64,000 nucleotides of DNA from Sphingobium sp. MI1205 (GTDB taxonomy: Bacteria > Pseudomonadota > Alphaproteobacteria > Sphingomonadales > Sphingomonadaceae): the NCBI RefSeq assembly GCF_001563285.1, contig NZ_CP005188.1, positions 935,501 to 999,500 on the forward strand, given 5' to 3'. Under the pieces are notes generated by a model. That model did no database searches. It saw nothing but the letters and a program-made list of their open reading frames with translations, and was not told the DNA's origin. The translations under genes were made by a program, and so were the position numbers. Shown one piece after another: positions 1 through 9,347 of this stretch; positions within the stretch are counted from its first letter, which is position 1, and the number at the start of each line of letters is the position of its first letter.

Positions 1-611
1 AACCGATTGATGAGCGTCGATTTGCCCGCATTGGGACGGCCCACGATCGCGAGCTTGAGCGGGGCGGCTTCGAGATCGGCCTCACTGGGTTCGACCTCAG
101 CCTCTTCCTCTTCCTCGCGGTCGATATGGGGAAGGAGGGCCTGGAACAGATCGGCCATGCCCTGGCCATGTTCGGCGGAAAGCGGGACGGGTTCGCCCAG
201 ACCCAGGCTGAACGCCTCCATCACACCGTCGCCACCCTGCCGTCCTTCCGCCTTGTTGGCGACCAGCACGACCGGCAGATCGCCTTCACGTAGCCAGCGG
301 GCGATTTCTTCATCGAGTGGGGTGACGCCTGCGCGCGCATCCATGAGGAACAGGGCGACGTCGGCGCTTTCGACTGCCGCCTGCGTCTGAAGGCGCATGC
401 GGCCCGGAAGGGACTGGGGATCTTCATCCTCATAGCCCGCAGTGTCGATGACGGTGAAATCGACCCCCAGCAGGTTCGCCTGCCCCTCGCGCCGGTCGCG
501 CGTGACGCCGGGCTGGTCATCGACAAGCGCCAGCTTCTTGCCGACGAGCCGGTTGAACAGGGTGGACTTGCCCACATTGGGCCGCCCTACAATAGCAACT
601 GTGGGCAGCAT
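1..611 (-). CDS. der: Ribosome biogenesis GTPase Der (EngA), N-terminal part
   Basis: Der is a tandem-GTPase protein needed for maturation of the 50S ribosomal subunit. The visible part (about 203 residues) has a complete first G domain: G1 motif GRPNVGKS at residues 9-16, a switch-I threonine in the GVTRD segment, DTAG (G3) and NKAE (G4). An acidic linker follows, then the G1 motif GRPNAGKS of the second G domain, where the window edge cuts the gene. The second half of domain 2 and the KH-like domain lie outside. It follows bamB on the same strand by 32 bases, the conserved yfgM-bamB-der order of proteobacteria. The ATG at 611 begins exactly at the family start (MLPTVAIVG). Confidence 0.96.
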   Translation of the reverse strand, partial: MLPTVAIVGRPNVGKSTLFNRLVGKKLALVDDQPGVTRDRREGQANLLGVDFTVIDTAGYEDEDPQSLPGRMRLQTQAAVESADVALFLMDARAGVTPLDEEIARWLREGDLPVVLVANKAEGRQGGDGVMEAFSLGLGEPVPLSAEHGQGMADLFQALLPHIDREEEEEAEVEPSEADLEAAPLKLAIVGRPNAGKSTLINR

Positions 612-643
612 GATGAGGGCCCGTTCCTTCCTTAGCGGCTATC

Positions 644-1993
644 CTAGCGCAGCGCCGTGAGGCGGCCGTCATCGGCCAGGATATAGAGTATGTTATTGGC
701 GACGACCGGCGGCAGCGACATCGAGCGATCCATATCGACCGACTTCTGGACAGAGCCTGTTGTCGGATCGACATAGTTCAGGTCGCCATGCGTCGATACC
801 AGCACCAGGCGACCACCCGCCAGCACAGGGCCGGTCCAGCGGATCGCATTAGCCTTTTTCTTTTCCTTTTCCCAGCGCCGCAATTGGCTGATCCAGCGAA
901 TCTTGCCGGTGGCGCGGGCGACGCACAGCAGCTTGGCGTCGCTGGTCACGACGAACACCCATTCGCCAGCGACCCAGGGCGTTGAAATACCCGCGACGTT
1001 GATCTCCCACAGGCGCTGGCCGCTCACCAGTTCATAGGAAGCCATGCGGCCACCCTGACCGATCGCGAAAACGCGTCCGCGATCGACAACCGGATTGGCA
1101 TCGATGTCGGTCAGCGAAGCGACCGCCGTCGAAATGCTTGTGCGGGAAAGCGCATCGCCCCACAGCGTGCGGCCATTTTCGTAACGGTATGCAGTGATTT
1201 CGCCCGAGCTGTAGCCCGCGATCACCGTACCCTGCGCCGCAGCAGGAGCCGCCACGCCAAACACGCCGGTCACCTGCAACGTGCCGCTGTCGGTCCACTG
1301 CACTTCGCCGTCGCTCTGGTTGAGGGCGAAGATCTGGTTGTCCTGGCTCATCACATAGACATGGCCGTTGGCGAGCGTGGGCGCACCGCGCAGCGGACCG
1401 CCAGGGCGCTTTTTCCAAAGGACGGAGCCGTCCGCTGCATTCAGCGCGGCCACGTCGCCGACGCCGGTGCTGGCATATACCTTGTCATCGACGATGCTGA
1501 CGCCGCCGCCGAACAAAGAAGGGCCGCTGCCCTCGGAGGGGAGAGCGGTCTGCCACAGTTTCGCGCCACTGTTGGCATCGAACGCGATGACGCGGGCGTC
1601 GGCATCGATGACATAGAGCTTGCCATTGACGATGACCGGGGCGGACGCAAGCCGGGCCCTTGGGGTGCTGCCCTGGATCGAGGCGGTCCAGCTGTTCTCG
1701 GGCGATGTGCTCAGCGCTAGGTGGCCCATGGCCTTTGATGGGGAGCCGCCCGGCTGTGCCCATTGGTCATTCACATAGGGTTCCGGCAACGACACGGGCA
1801 CATCGGCCAAGGTCGGATCGACCTCCACGCCCTGCTCGTTGGTCAGGATCGACACGCGATTCCCGACTACCGGCGTTTTAGGTCCGCCCTTCTTGCCGCC
1901 AATGATGCCGCAGCCCGCCAGAAGCGCGACCATCGCAGCCACGGTCAGGGCGCGGCGCGCGCCCGCGAATTTCGTCATGCTGTCCATCCCCAT
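644..1993 (-). CDS. bamB: Outer membrane protein assembly factor BamB (lipoprotein)
   Basis: PQQ-type beta-propeller lipoprotein of the BAM complex, which folds beta-barrel proteins into the outer membrane. The N-terminus has a basic stretch, a hydrophobic segment and a lipobox LLAGC with the lipidated Cys at residue 28 of this reading. About seven propeller blades follow, with repeated motifs of the type G-LYV-DA and LW (for example near residues 125-150 and 195-215). The length, about 445 residues, is normal for alphaproteobacterial BamB. The ATG at 1978 (MTKF) is an equally good start and would put the Cys at residue 23. It lies between the yfgM-like gene and der, as in many proteobacteria. 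Confidence 0.93.
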   Translation of the reverse strand: MGMDSMTKFAGARRALTVAAMVALLAGCGIIGGKKGGPKTPVVGNRVSILTNEQGVEVDPTLADVPVSLPEPYVNDQWAQPGGSPSKAMGHLALSTSPENSWTASIQGSTPRARLASAPVIVNGKLYVIDADARVIAFDANSGAKLWQTALPSEGSGPSLFGGGVSIVDDKVYASTGVGDVAALNAADGSVLWKKRPGGPLRGAPTLANGHVYVMSQDNQIFALNQSDGEVQWTDSGTLQVTGVFGVAAPAAAQGTVIAGYSSGEITAYRYENGRTLWGDALSRTSISTAVASLTDIDANPVVDRGRVFAIGQGGRMASYELVSGQRLWEINVAGISTPWVAGEWVFVVTSDAKLLCVARATGKIRWISQLRRWEKEKKKANAIRWTGPVLAGGRLVLVSTHGDLNYVDPTTGSVQKSVDMDRSMSLPPVVANNILYILADDGRLTALR

Positions 1994-2003
1994 GCGCTTA
2001 TCT

Positions 2004-2702
2004 TCATCCCTGTCCAGGCTCGGTCGGCGTTTCGACCGCGTCTATTCCCAATAGTCCGGCCATCTGTCTTGCGCGTGAACGGATCGACTGGGGCACGTTT
2101 GCGTCCTTCGCCATGGCGGCGAACAGCGGCCCGGCGAGTTCGGGCTTGCGCATCTTCATATAGGCGATGGCGACCAGTTCGCCCGCGCTGCCAAACCACG
2201 GCGCGCCTTCCACGGCAAGCGGCTTGAGCCGATCGACCACCTGTTGGGGTTTCAGCGCCTCGAATTCCAGCGTTGTCTGGCGGATGAGGGCCAGATCCCG
2301 ATAGGGCTGATCCAGCGAGCTGTCAGCCGCCATGGCCTTGTAGGCGGCGACCGCGGCCTTGTTGTCGCCCTTCCGCGCGGCGGCGCCGGCCTTTGCCAGC
2401 AGCGCCGAAGCACGGAAGCCCGGCTGGCTGGCGTTGGTCAGCGCGTCGAGTTGCTTGGCGTCGGGCGTGCCCCCACTCACGGCTGTCGCGATCACCTTGT
2501 CCATTTTTTCCGAAACGGCCTGCGACTGGGTGGTGCTGTGATGCTGCCAGTAGAGCCAGCCGGCAAAGGCAACGAGGCCAATGATGACGAACGCGACGAT
2601 CCAGCGGCCAAAGCGCTGCCAGAAGGTCAGCAGCTGGTCCTGGCGGACGGCGTCATCCACCTCACGCATGAAGGCTTCGCTGTTTTGCGGCGTCAGGGCC
2701 AC
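2004..2702 (-). CDS. YfgM-like TPR membrane protein
   Basis: Tetratricopeptide-like protein of 232 residues. It has a short cytoplasmic N-terminus, a single transmembrane helix at about residues 33-52, and a periplasmic helical repeat region of the YfgM/TPR_21 type. In E. coli YfgM is an ancillary subunit near SecYEG that passes clients to periplasmic chaperones, and the position directly upstream of bamB supports the same assignment here. The start codon is GTG at 2702, with a GGAG ribosome-binding site six bases before it. The stop is ten bases from the upstream bamB start, so the two are almost certainly cotranscribed. Confidence 0.87.
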   Translation of the reverse strand: MALTPQNSEAFMREVDDAVRQDQLLTFWQRFGRWIVAFVIIGLVAFAGWLYWQHHSTTQSQAVSEKMDKVIATAVSGGTPDAKQLDALTNASQPGFRASALLAKAGAAARKGDNKAAVAAYKAMAADSSLDQPYRDLALIRQTTLEFEALKPQQVVDRLKPLAVEGAPWFGSAGELVAIAYMKMRKPELAGPLFAAMAKDANVPQSIRSRARQMAGLLGIDAVETPTEPGQG

Positions 2703-2776
2703 TTGGGTCTCCAGAAATGCGTCAGAAAAAGCTCGCAGAAGGCGCGATCAATAGCGGCGGCGGCGCTTAGCGCAAA

Positions 2777-3649
2777 TCACTTTTTGGGCCGATAGACCTG
2801 ATCGGCGGTCGGGAAGCTGCGGTTGCGCACTTCGGCGGCATAGCGTTCGGCCGCGCCGCTGATGGTGTCAGCTAGATTTTCGTAGCGTTTGACGAAGCGC
2901 GCGGTGCGTTCGAACATGCCGAGCATGTCCTCGGCAACCAGCACCTGGCCATCGCAATGCGCGGAAGCGCCGATACCGATGACGGGGATATCGAGGCTGT
3001 CGGTGACGGCGATGGCAAGGTCTTCCATTACGCCTTCAAGGACCACGGCGAAGGCCCCCGCCTTAGCCACGGCGCGGGCGTCGTCCATGATCTTGGCATG
3101 TTCTTCCTGGCTCTTGCCACGCGCGCCGTAGCCGCCGAGCGCGTTGACGGCCTGCGGCGTGAGGCCGACATGGGCCATGACCGGGATGCCGCGCTGGGAA
3201 AGGAAGGCGATGGTTTCCGCCATGGCCTGACCGCCCTCCAGCTTGACTGCGGCGCAACCGGTTTCGGCCATGACGCGGCTGGCGCTCGCAAAGGCATGGG
3301 CGGGGGATGCTTCATAGCTGCCGAAGGGCATGTCGACCAGGACGAGGCTGTGATAGCTGCCCCGGACCACCGCCGCGCCATGGGCAATCATCATGTCGAG
3401 CGTGACGGCAAGGGTCGAAGGCAGGCCATAGATGACCTGGCCAAGCGAGTCGCCGACCAGCAGCATGTCGCAATGGGGGTCGAGCAGTTGCGCCTGACGC
3501 GCGGTATAGGCGGTCAGCATCACCAGTGGCTGGTTCGTTTTGCCCTCCGCCTTGCGGCGCTGGATGGCGGGGACGGTCAGCCGCTTCATCGGCGCAGGGG
3601 TCGGATTGGCGCGGCTGGTGGATGTGTCGAGCGTGAAGGTGGTGGACAT
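2777..3649 (-). CDS. panB: 3-methyl-2-oxobutanoate hydroxymethyltransferase (PanB)
   Basis: First committed enzyme of pantothenate synthesis: it transfers a hydroxymethyl group from 5,10-methylene-tetrahydrofolate to 2-oxoisovalerate. The family signature is clear: LVMLTAYTA, the metal-site segment [38 protein letters not shown] and VIGIGA in the expected order of the TIM barrel. At 290 residues it is slightly long because of about 20 extra N-terminal residues, and an internal ATG (MKRLTVP, about 3589) could be the true start. panC is not adjacent. It sits upstream of yfgM-bamB-der on the same strand. Confidence 0.96.
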   Translation of the reverse strand: MSTTFTLDTSTSRANPTPAPMKRLTVPAIQRRKAEGKTNQPLVMLTAYTARQAQLLDPHCDMLLVGDSLGQVIYGLPSTLAVTLDMMIAHGAAVVRGSYHSLVLVDMPFGSYEASPAHAFASASRVMAETGCAAVKLEGGQAMAETIAFLSQRGIPVMAHVGLTPQAVNALGGYGARGKSQEEHAKIMDDARAVAKAGAFAVVLEGVMEDLAIAVTDSLDIPVIGIGASAHCDGQVLVAEDMLGMFERTARFVKRYENLADTISGAAERYAAEVRNRSFPTADQVYRPKK

Positions 3650-3739
3650 GGCTGCGCTTTACAGCAGCGGGCTGATGCGCGCAAATGCCAGCCCGGCCGA
3701 AGCGGTATGATGCCCCGCCGCGAACCGGTGCTGAATCCG

Positions 3740-6178
3740 TCAGAACGAGAATTTGATCGTTCCGCCCCAGGTCCGGGGATCGCCCACCTGGCCAGCGATC
3801 AGGCCGGTATTGCCGGGAGCGACCTGAAGATTCTCGATATAGTTCACATCGAAGGCGTTGCGGACCCAGCCGAAGACGTCAAAGCCTTCGCCCCGGAAGC
3901 CAGCGCGGAAGTTGGTGAGGGCATAGCCTTTCACCTCGGTATGGATGGACGGGGACGCGTTGGAGTTCCAATGCGAACGATAGTTGCCGTCAACGCCCAG
4001 ATAGGCCTGACCGTCCTTGTCCAGCAGCGTCACCGGAATGTTATATTCCGCGCCGTAGGAGAAGGCCCATTTTGACACGCCGGGTAGATCCTGGCCGGAG
4101 ATATCGCACTGGCGCGGGCTGAGCGCGCCCGGTACGCCGGGTTGCGAATAATCGGGCGTTGTGTTTGCCGGCTGTAATGTGCCGCCGGACAGTTCGGGCG
4201 GGCAGGGGGCATTCGTGAACTTCTTGTACTTTGCATCGGTGAATGCGCCGTTGGCATAAGCGGTGAAGCGGTCGCTGGCGACGACCTTGAAGTCGGCCTC
4301 AATGCCCTGCGACCGGACCTTTTCCGCATTGGCGAGATAGCCGCGCACGGTGCCGAACTGGCCACCATTCACCGTCGCCTGGAAATTGCTGATCTCCGTG
4401 CGGAAGGCGGTGATATTGAAGGTCGCCCGCCGATCCCAGAACTGGGTTTTCAAGCCGACTTCCAAATGATGCACCGATTCCGGCTTCACGGTGCCCGCGT
4501 CATAATTCACGCTATTGTCGGCATTGAGCGGCAGGCCATTCTGGTTGATGCCCAGCGTCTTGAAGCTCTTGGCATAGGTCGCATAGGCCAGGATGTCCGG
4601 TGCGATCTTGTAGTTGATGTTGACGTCGTAGGTGAAGTTCCAGGCGCTGTCGGACGGGGCGCTGACCTGCGGCTGGTAGACGCCGCATTGCGCGGCCAGA
4701 ACCGTACCCGCAGCAGGGGCGGGGGTACAGCTGATGACCTGCCCCTGACCATTGGTCACGATGCGCTGGTAGAAGCCGGACTTCTTGTCATAGTTGAGGC
4801 GCGCGCCCGGCTGAATAGTGAGCGCGTCGTTCACATGCCAGCTCAATTGACCGAACAGGGCCGCACTCCTGCTCTTGAGCCATTGTGTGTTGCTGGCCGT
4901 CAGTCCTTGCAGAACGGTGGGATCGTTCGCCAGCGCGCCGGTCAGGCTCCAGCGGCTGGCGTTGGCGCCCTGCTGCTCGGTGCCCTGCGTGTCGATGCGC
5001 TGCTTGAAGCCGAACAGGCCGACGACGAAGTCAATCTTGTCGCTGTCGTAATTATAGCGGAATTCCTGGCTATACTGGTCCTGCTGAGACGGGTTCTGCG
5101 ATCTGGACACGATCGACAGGCCCGTGAAGTCGCGGTCATTTTCCGGTTTCCAGTCCCAGAAGCGCCAGGCGGTCACGGAAGTCAGCGTGCCGGGGCCGAC
5201 ATCCCACTTTACGCGGGCAGACACGCCGCCGATCTTGTTGCCAGCGTTCAGGTTGCTGTCGAGATCGGTGAGGCGATCATAGGGATTGCGGCTGGGAACC
5301 ACATAATTTTGCGCAGCGGCCAAGGCGTCATATTGGCGGGCGAGCGCGCGTTGTGTCGTGCCGACCCGCACGAAGACCGTGCCGCAGCATTCGGGATCCT
5401 GCCTGCTATAGTCGCCCGATAGCGTGACGCTGAGGTCGTCGTTTGGCTGAAACAATAGCTGACCGCGCAGGCCGAGATTGTCCTGCTCGTTGATCCAGCG
5501 TTGCGAGGTCAGGTTGTAAATCGTGCCCCGGCGGCTGGTCGCCGCAACGGCGAGGCGCGCAGCGACCGTGTCCGACAGCGGGCCGGATATGGCGGCCTTT
5601 GCCTGCCGGTAGTTGAGGTTGCCGACGGACAGTTCGGCGCGGCCTTCAAAATCGAAGGTCGGCTGGTTGGTCGTGATGTTGATCGCGCCTGCCGTGGTGT
5701 TCTTGCCGTAGAGCGTGCCCTGCGGTCCGCGCAGCACCTCAACCTGAGAGACGTCGAGGAAGTCGAAGGTCGCTGCGGCGACGCGCGAATTATAGACATC
5801 ATCGACATAGATGCCGACACCCTGTTCGAAACCGTCGCTGGTGAGGCCGAACGGCACGCCCAGGCCACGGATGTTGACCGAGGTGTTGCGCGGGTTGGTG
5901 GTGTAGACCTGAAGCGTGGGCGCAAGCTGCTGGAGCTTCACGACGTTGAAATTGCCGGTCGCCTCAATGCTGTCGCCGCGGATGACGGAGATGGCCAGCG
6001 GCACTTCCTGCGCCGTTTCCGCACGGCGGCGCGCCGTGACGATGATCACATCGCCGCGCGGGCTGTTTTGCTCTGCGGTGGCGTCGGCGGCGGCTGGAAC
6101 GCTGTCCGCCGCATGGACGCCGGACGCAATGAAGGATGCGCTCGCCGTGGTGGCGAGCAACAAGGAACGCGCAATCAT
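3740..6178 (-). CDS. TonB-dependent outer membrane receptor, methionine-free mature protein
   Basis: Outer membrane beta-barrel receptor of 812 residues for energised uptake through TonB. It has a signal peptide (MIARSLLLATTASASF..., cleaved near VHAADS), a TonB-box-like DVIIVTA, a plug domain (SVNIRGLG, VYVDD-like, VLRGPQGTLYGKNTTAGAINI) and a 22-strand barrel ending in the terminal aromatic FSF. The ATG at 6178 is chosen because AGGGGA precedes it by six bases; the longer reading to 6292 lacks a leader. No methionine follows the initiator, although six cysteines are present. A DUF2292/OscA-type gene and an esterase-like hydrolase lie just upstream on the same strand, suggesting an organosulfur substrate. 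The ligand itself cannot be read from the sequence. Confidence 0.95.
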   Translation of the reverse strand: MIARSLLLATTASASFIASGVHAADSVPAAADATAEQNSPRGDVIIVTARRRAETAQEVPLAISVIRGDSIEATGNFNVVKLQQLAPTLQVYTTNPRNTSVNIRGLGVPFGLTSDGFEQGVGIYVDDVYNSRVAAATFDFLDVSQVEVLRGPQGTLYGKNTTAGAINITTNQPTFDFEGRAELSVGNLNYRQAKAAISGPLSDTVAARLAVAATSRRGTIYNLTSQRWINEQDNLGLRGQLLFQPNDDLSVTLSGDYSRQDPECCGTVFVRVGTTQRALARQYDALAAAQNYVVPSRNPYDRLTDLDSNLNAGNKIGGVSARVKWDVGPGTLTSVTAWRFWDWKPENDRDFTGLSIVSRSQNPSQQDQYSQEFRYNYDSDKIDFVVGLFGFKQRIDTQGTEQQGANASRWSLTGALANDPTVLQGLTASNTQWLKSRSAALFGQLSWHVNDALTIQPGARLNYDKKSGFYQRIVTNGQGQVISCTPAPAAGTVLAAQCGVYQPQVSAPSDSAWNFTYDVNINYKIAPDILAYATYAKSFKTLGINQNGLPLNADNSVNYDAGTVKPESVHHLEVGLKTQFWDRRATFNITAFRTEISNFQATVNGGQFGTVRGYLANAEKVRSQGIEADFKVVASDRFTAYANGAFTDAKYKKFTNAPCPPELSGGTLQPANTTPDYSQPGVPGALSPRQCDISGQDLPGVSKWAFSYGAEYNIPVTLLDKDGQAYLGVDGNYRSHWNSNASPSIHTEVKGYALTNFRAGFRGEGFDVFGWVRNAFDVNYIENLQVAPGNTGLIAGQVGDPRTWGGTIKFSF

Positions 6179-6309
6179 AAAAATTCCCCTTATTTCGGTG
6201 AATGTTGATCGCGGCATTTCCGGTGGTCCGGTCAAAACCGATGATGTTGGAATGATATGGTCTGTCAGCGGCTCATTCCGGCCGCCAGCCATTTACAGTC
6301 GGTCCGGTC

Positions 6310-6501
6310 TCAGGAGGTCAGACGGGTCTTTTCCGTCACGTCGATCTGGACGACCCGCGCGTCGTGCACGGTCAAGGTGATCGACCCGAAACGCAGCGCC
6401 TCAAGTACGCCGCGAATCTTTTCCACGCTGACGGCGATGTCCTGCCGCTGGCTTTTTGCACCGCCGTTGCTGGCGAATGGGATTGTTGGACTGTCACTCA
6501 T
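6310..6501 (-). CDS. YezD/OscA-like small protein (DUF2292)
   Basis: A 63-residue cytosolic protein whose C-terminal half matches the DUF2292 pattern: a short helix (VEKIRGVLEAL) followed by the strands RFGSITLTVHD and RVVQIDVTEK. Pseudomonas OscA, a small protein needed for growth on organosulfur compounds and for sulfur-starvation tolerance, belongs to this family. The ATG at 6501 has AGAGG just upstream; a GTG two codons earlier is possible. The protein has no cysteine and no methionine beyond the initiator, fitting expression under sulfur shortage. It lies 131 bases upstream of the TonB-dependent receptor, and the AT-rich gap before it (6508-6594) could hold its own promoter. Confidence 0.8.
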   Translation of the reverse strand: MSDSPTIPFASNGGAKSQRQDIAVSVEKIRGVLEALRFGSITLTVHDARVVQIDVTEKTRLTS

Positions 6502-6594
6502 AAGCACCTCTGACGCGACCTTATCTCAACTGATTTAATAGACAAAAAAGCAAATATATGGGGCGCCCAAGCCAGTCTTGTGGCACCCGTCAGA

Positions 6595-7263
6595 TCAGTT
6601 GATCACCCGCAATGCGTTCAATCGTCTTTCATGATGGGGAAGGGCTACGGCTGGCCGCATTTGCCGCATCACAGAGGCCTGTTCGTGCGCATCGTCGATC
6701 AGCCGGTCGAGCAGCATTTGGCCGAAGTCCCATTCGCCAAGATTGGAATCGGCGTTGATATGGCCGCATAAGCCTGCATCGACGAAGGTGCTGCCCCAAT
6801 TTTTCGCGATGCTGTGTGCCCGCTCGAAGAAAATATAGGGGTCGTTCCGGCTTGCCACGACGAAGGAGGGGAAAGGCAATTGCCCACGCGGCGTGGGGCC
6901 GAACCCGCCGATCGTTTCAGGCGTTTCCATCCTGTCGCAATCGGGCGGAGCGACTAGCAGCGCCCCGGTCACTGGCCAGCCATAAGCCTGGCTTTGTAAC
7001 GCCCCCCACCAGGCCACGGCGAGGCAGCCCAGACTGTGTGCCGCCAGGATGATCGGCCCGTCCGTTTCCCGAATGGCGGCGTCGAGCCGCGTGACCCAGG
7101 CGTTACGGCCAGGGCTGGCCCAACTGCCCAGATCGACCCGCTGGCAATCGCCGCGTCTGCATTCCCAAAGGCTCTGCCAATGATCCGGTCCGCTATTGTT
7201 GAGGCCCGGTATGGTCAGCACGACCGGATTGCGTGCGTCACCCAGATGTCCAAATCGCTCCAT
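6595..7263 (-). CDS. RBBP9/YdeN-family alpha/beta hydrolase
   Basis: A 222-residue serine hydrolase of the RBBP9/YdeN family. The entry segment VVLTIPGLNNSGPDHWQ is typical of the family. The triad can be read as Ser77 in AHSLG, Asp141 in SRNDPY and His168 in CGHIN. It is probably a cytosolic esterase or amidase; the substrate is unknown. The start at 7263 has a strong GGAGGA site. It is the first gene of a same-strand set with the OscA-like protein and the TonB-dependent receptor, so it may process a sulfur-containing ester brought in by that receptor. Unlike its two neighbours it contains several Met and Cys residues, so the sulfur link rests on gene order only. Confidence 0.85.
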   Translation of the reverse strand: MERFGHLGDARNPVVLTIPGLNNSGPDHWQSLWECRRGDCQRVDLGSWASPGRNAWVTRLDAAIRETDGPIILAAHSLGCLAVAWWGALQSQAYGWPVTGALLVAPPDCDRMETPETIGGFGPTPRGQLPFPSFVVASRNDPYIFFERAHSIAKNWGSTFVDAGLCGHINADSNLGEWDFGQMLLDRLIDDAHEQASVMRQMRPAVALPHHERRLNALRVIN

Positions 7264-7415
7264 GGCGTGATCCTCCTCCAGTTGCAGGACGAGAAGATAA
7301 TTCTATTCTTTAAGTAGACAATAGCGAAGCGATCAAATGTGTCCGGATTTAGGCAGCCGGATTCATCGGCGGTTCAGCTTACGGTCTTCCTATATCGATG
7401 ACCGTAAGAGGAGCC

Positions 7416-7781
7416 TCACCAAGGATAGATCAGTCCGTAATAGGAAAATACGGTGCGGCCGTAGGTCTCATCATAGTCGGGCTGCATGCCGGGCATATGG
7501 CGGGGCGCGTCGTTAAGCTGTTCCTTGGTAAGATCGACGAGATATCCCCCTTTTCCCGTGTCATATTCCAGCATCGACCACGGCAGCGGATAATGATCGT
7601 TGCCCAGGCCCAGGAAGCCGCCGAAGGAGAGGACGGCATAGCGCACCTGGCCGCTGCGCTTGTCCACCATGAGGTTGGAGATATGGCCCAGCCTGTCGCC
7701 GTCCCGGTTATAGACGGCCGTGCCTTCGACCTTGTCCGAAGCGATGAGATCGCTGGGTTGTTCTGTTGCCGGGTTGGTCAT
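7416..7781 (-). CDS. PRC-barrel domain protein
   Basis: A 121-residue soluble protein with a PRC-barrel beta domain over roughly residues 12-85 (GTAVYNRDGDRLGHISNLMVD, then RYAVLSFGGFLGLG and YPLPWSMLEYD). PRC-barrel proteins of this size are common in alphaproteobacteria and often stress-induced, but their biochemical role is mostly unknown. The ATG at 7781 is preferred because AGGAG lies seven bases upstream; a GTG two codons earlier also reads. It is transcribed divergently from the OsmC gene. Confidence 0.88.
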   Translation of the reverse strand: MTNPATEQPSDLIASDKVEGTAVYNRDGDRLGHISNLMVDKRSGQVRYAVLSFGGFLGLGNDHYPLPWSMLEYDTGKGGYLVDLTKEQLNDAPRHMPGMQPDYDETYGRTVFSYYGLIYPW

Positions 7782-7864
7782 GATCACGCTCCTGCAGGGA
7801 ATCGGTTATAAGAATGAAACCGAGCAGGATCGGCGGGGTTCCCCCCTATTGGCAGGAGGATCAT

Positions 7865-8296
7865 ATGAAGATCAATCGTAGCGGATCAGCGGTATGGAGC
7901 GGTGGCCTGAAGGATGGAAAGGGCGCGATTTCCACTCAGAGCGGCGCGCTGGACGCGCATCCCTACGGCTTTGGGACGCGGTTTGAGGGCGTGCCGGGGA
8001 CGAACCCTGAAGAGCTGATCGCGGCAGCTCATGCATCCTGCTTCACCATGGCGCTTTCCCTGATATTGGGCGAAGCCGGGCTGACTGCCGAAAAGATGGA
8101 AACCAACGCCGTCGTCACGCTGGAACAGCAGGAGGGCGGCTTTGCCATCACGGCAAGCAAATTGACTCTGAAGGCTCGTATCCCCGGCGCGGATGATGCG
8201 CAGTTCCACGAACTGGCGGCAAAGGCCAAGGCAAATTGTCCCGTGTCAAAGCTGCTGAATGCTCAGATAAGTCTGGATGCCGAACTGTTGGGCTGA
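7865..8296 (+). CDS. OsmC family peroxiredoxin
   Basis: OsmC/Ohr-fold thiol peroxidase of 143 residues that reduces organic hydroperoxides in the cytosol. The peroxidatic Cys59 lies in AAHASCFTMAL and the resolving Cys125 in KANCPVSKLL, as in OsmC. The N-terminus, beginning with the AVWSGGLKDGKG strand, matches OsmC rather than Ohr. The ATG at 7865 has a strong GGAGGA site four bases before it; upstream in-frame codons are discarded for that reason. It stands alone between the divergent PRC-barrel gene and the convergent EamA transporter gene. Confidence 0.93.
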   Translation: MKINRSGSAVWSGGLKDGKGAISTQSGALDAHPYGFGTRFEGVPGTNPEELIAAAHASCFTMALSLILGEAGLTAEKMETNAVVTLEQQEGGFAITASKLTLKARIPGADDAQFHELAAKAKANCPVSKLLNAQISLDAELLG

Positions 8297-8301
8297 GCGG
8301 A

Positions 8302-9240
8302 TCAGGCCAATGCGGAGCGGCGGGTGCGGACATGCTCCCGCCAGGCAATGTAGAGGCCACTGACGATGATGAATATGGCGCCGATCCAGGTTGTCGGTAT
8401 CGGCCATTCGCCCCAGATCAGCGCGCCGAGCAAGGTGGACCAGATGATCATGCTGTAATCCATGGGCAGCACGACCGATATCGGCGCGCGGCTCAAGGCG
8501 CCGGTCATGCAAAGCTGGCCGATCCCGCCCGTCAGCCCGAGCGCGGCGAGCAGCGCCCAGGTAAGCGGGTCATGCGCTTTGCCGACGAACAGCATCGCCA
8601 GGCCGAGTGGCGGCAGTGAAAGTATGGTGAACCAGAAGACGATGACGCCTGGCTTTTCGGTCCGGCCAAGGTCGCGCAGGATCAGGCTGATGCACGCAGT
8701 CAGGACCGCCGCGGTGATGGCGACGGCAAGCCCGAGTGGGGGGAAATGGGCGCTATCGGGGCGGATCATGACGATGATGCCGACAAAGCCCAGCAGGATG
8801 GCGGCCCAGCGGTGCGGGCCTGTGCTTTCCCGCAGGATCAACGCCGACAGCAGCGTGGCGAAGATCGGCATGGTGAAGCCGATCGCGGTGGCTTCCGTCA
8901 GCGGCAAAAGCAGGTAGGAGCCGAAATTAAGGGCCATGCCGGTAAGGCCCAGCGCGGTCCGGCTGACATGCACGCCCAGCCTGTTGGTGCGCACGGAGAC
9001 CAAGCCGTCCGTCATCGCGACCCAGGCAAGTATCAGCGGCAGCGCCAGTGCCTGACGATAGAAGAGAAGTTCGCCCAGGGCGACCCCGCGCGCGCTGATC
9101 ACTTTACCCAATGCGAACATCGCCGCCAGGAAGATCATCGCCACTATGCGCAGGCGGATCCCCGACAGCGGGTGTTCGTCGCGGCTAGGCAGCGGAGGCG
9201 GTATTTCCTCCGGGGGGCTTGTAGGGGCGGGCGGTTGCAC
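8302..9240 (-). CDS. EamA/DMT family transporter
   Basis: Integral inner-membrane protein of 312 residues with about ten hydrophobic helices arranged as two EamA repeats. The repeat signature (LGELLFYRQ..., TEATAIGFTMPIF in repeat 1; PISVVLPMDYSMIIWSTLLGALIWGE in repeat 2) is typical of the drug/metabolite transporter superfamily. The start is probably the GTG at 9240, with only a weak ribosome-binding site. The N-terminal 25 residues are proline-rich and presumably cytosolic. The substrate cannot be predicted. It converges with the osmC gene, with five bases between the stops. Confidence 0.9.
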   Translation of the reverse strand: MQPPAPTSPPEEIPPPLPSRDEHPLSGIRLRIVAMIFLAAMFALGKVISARGVALGELLFYRQALALPLILAWVAMTDGLVSVRTNRLGVHVSRTALGLTGMALNFGSYLLLPLTEATAIGFTMPIFATLLSALILRESTGPHRWAAILLGFVGIIVMIRPDSAHFPPLGLAVAITAAVLTACISLILRDLGRTEKPGVIVFWFTILSLPPLGLAMLFVGKAHDPLTWALLAALGLTGGIGQLCMTGALSRAPISVVLPMDYSMIIWSTLLGALIWGEWPIPTTWIGAIFIIVSGLYIAWREHVRTRRSALA

Positions 9241-9347
9241 GGCGTTCGCTTTAATTGGCTGAAACGATGGCGCAACCGCTTAGCGTAGAAAGAGGGATCT
9301 CCCTGGTTGGCGGAACGGGGCGATCACCCGCAGCCAAGCCGGTCACA

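Noticed and set aside
4466..5422. Open frame antisense to the TonB-dependent receptor
   Set aside because: Shadow of a clear receptor gene; low complexity and no start site.
7264..7415. Extra gene between the hydrolase and the PRC-barrel gene
   Set aside because: The 152 bases are AT-richer and look like promoter DNA; no coding frame with a start and plausible composition fits.
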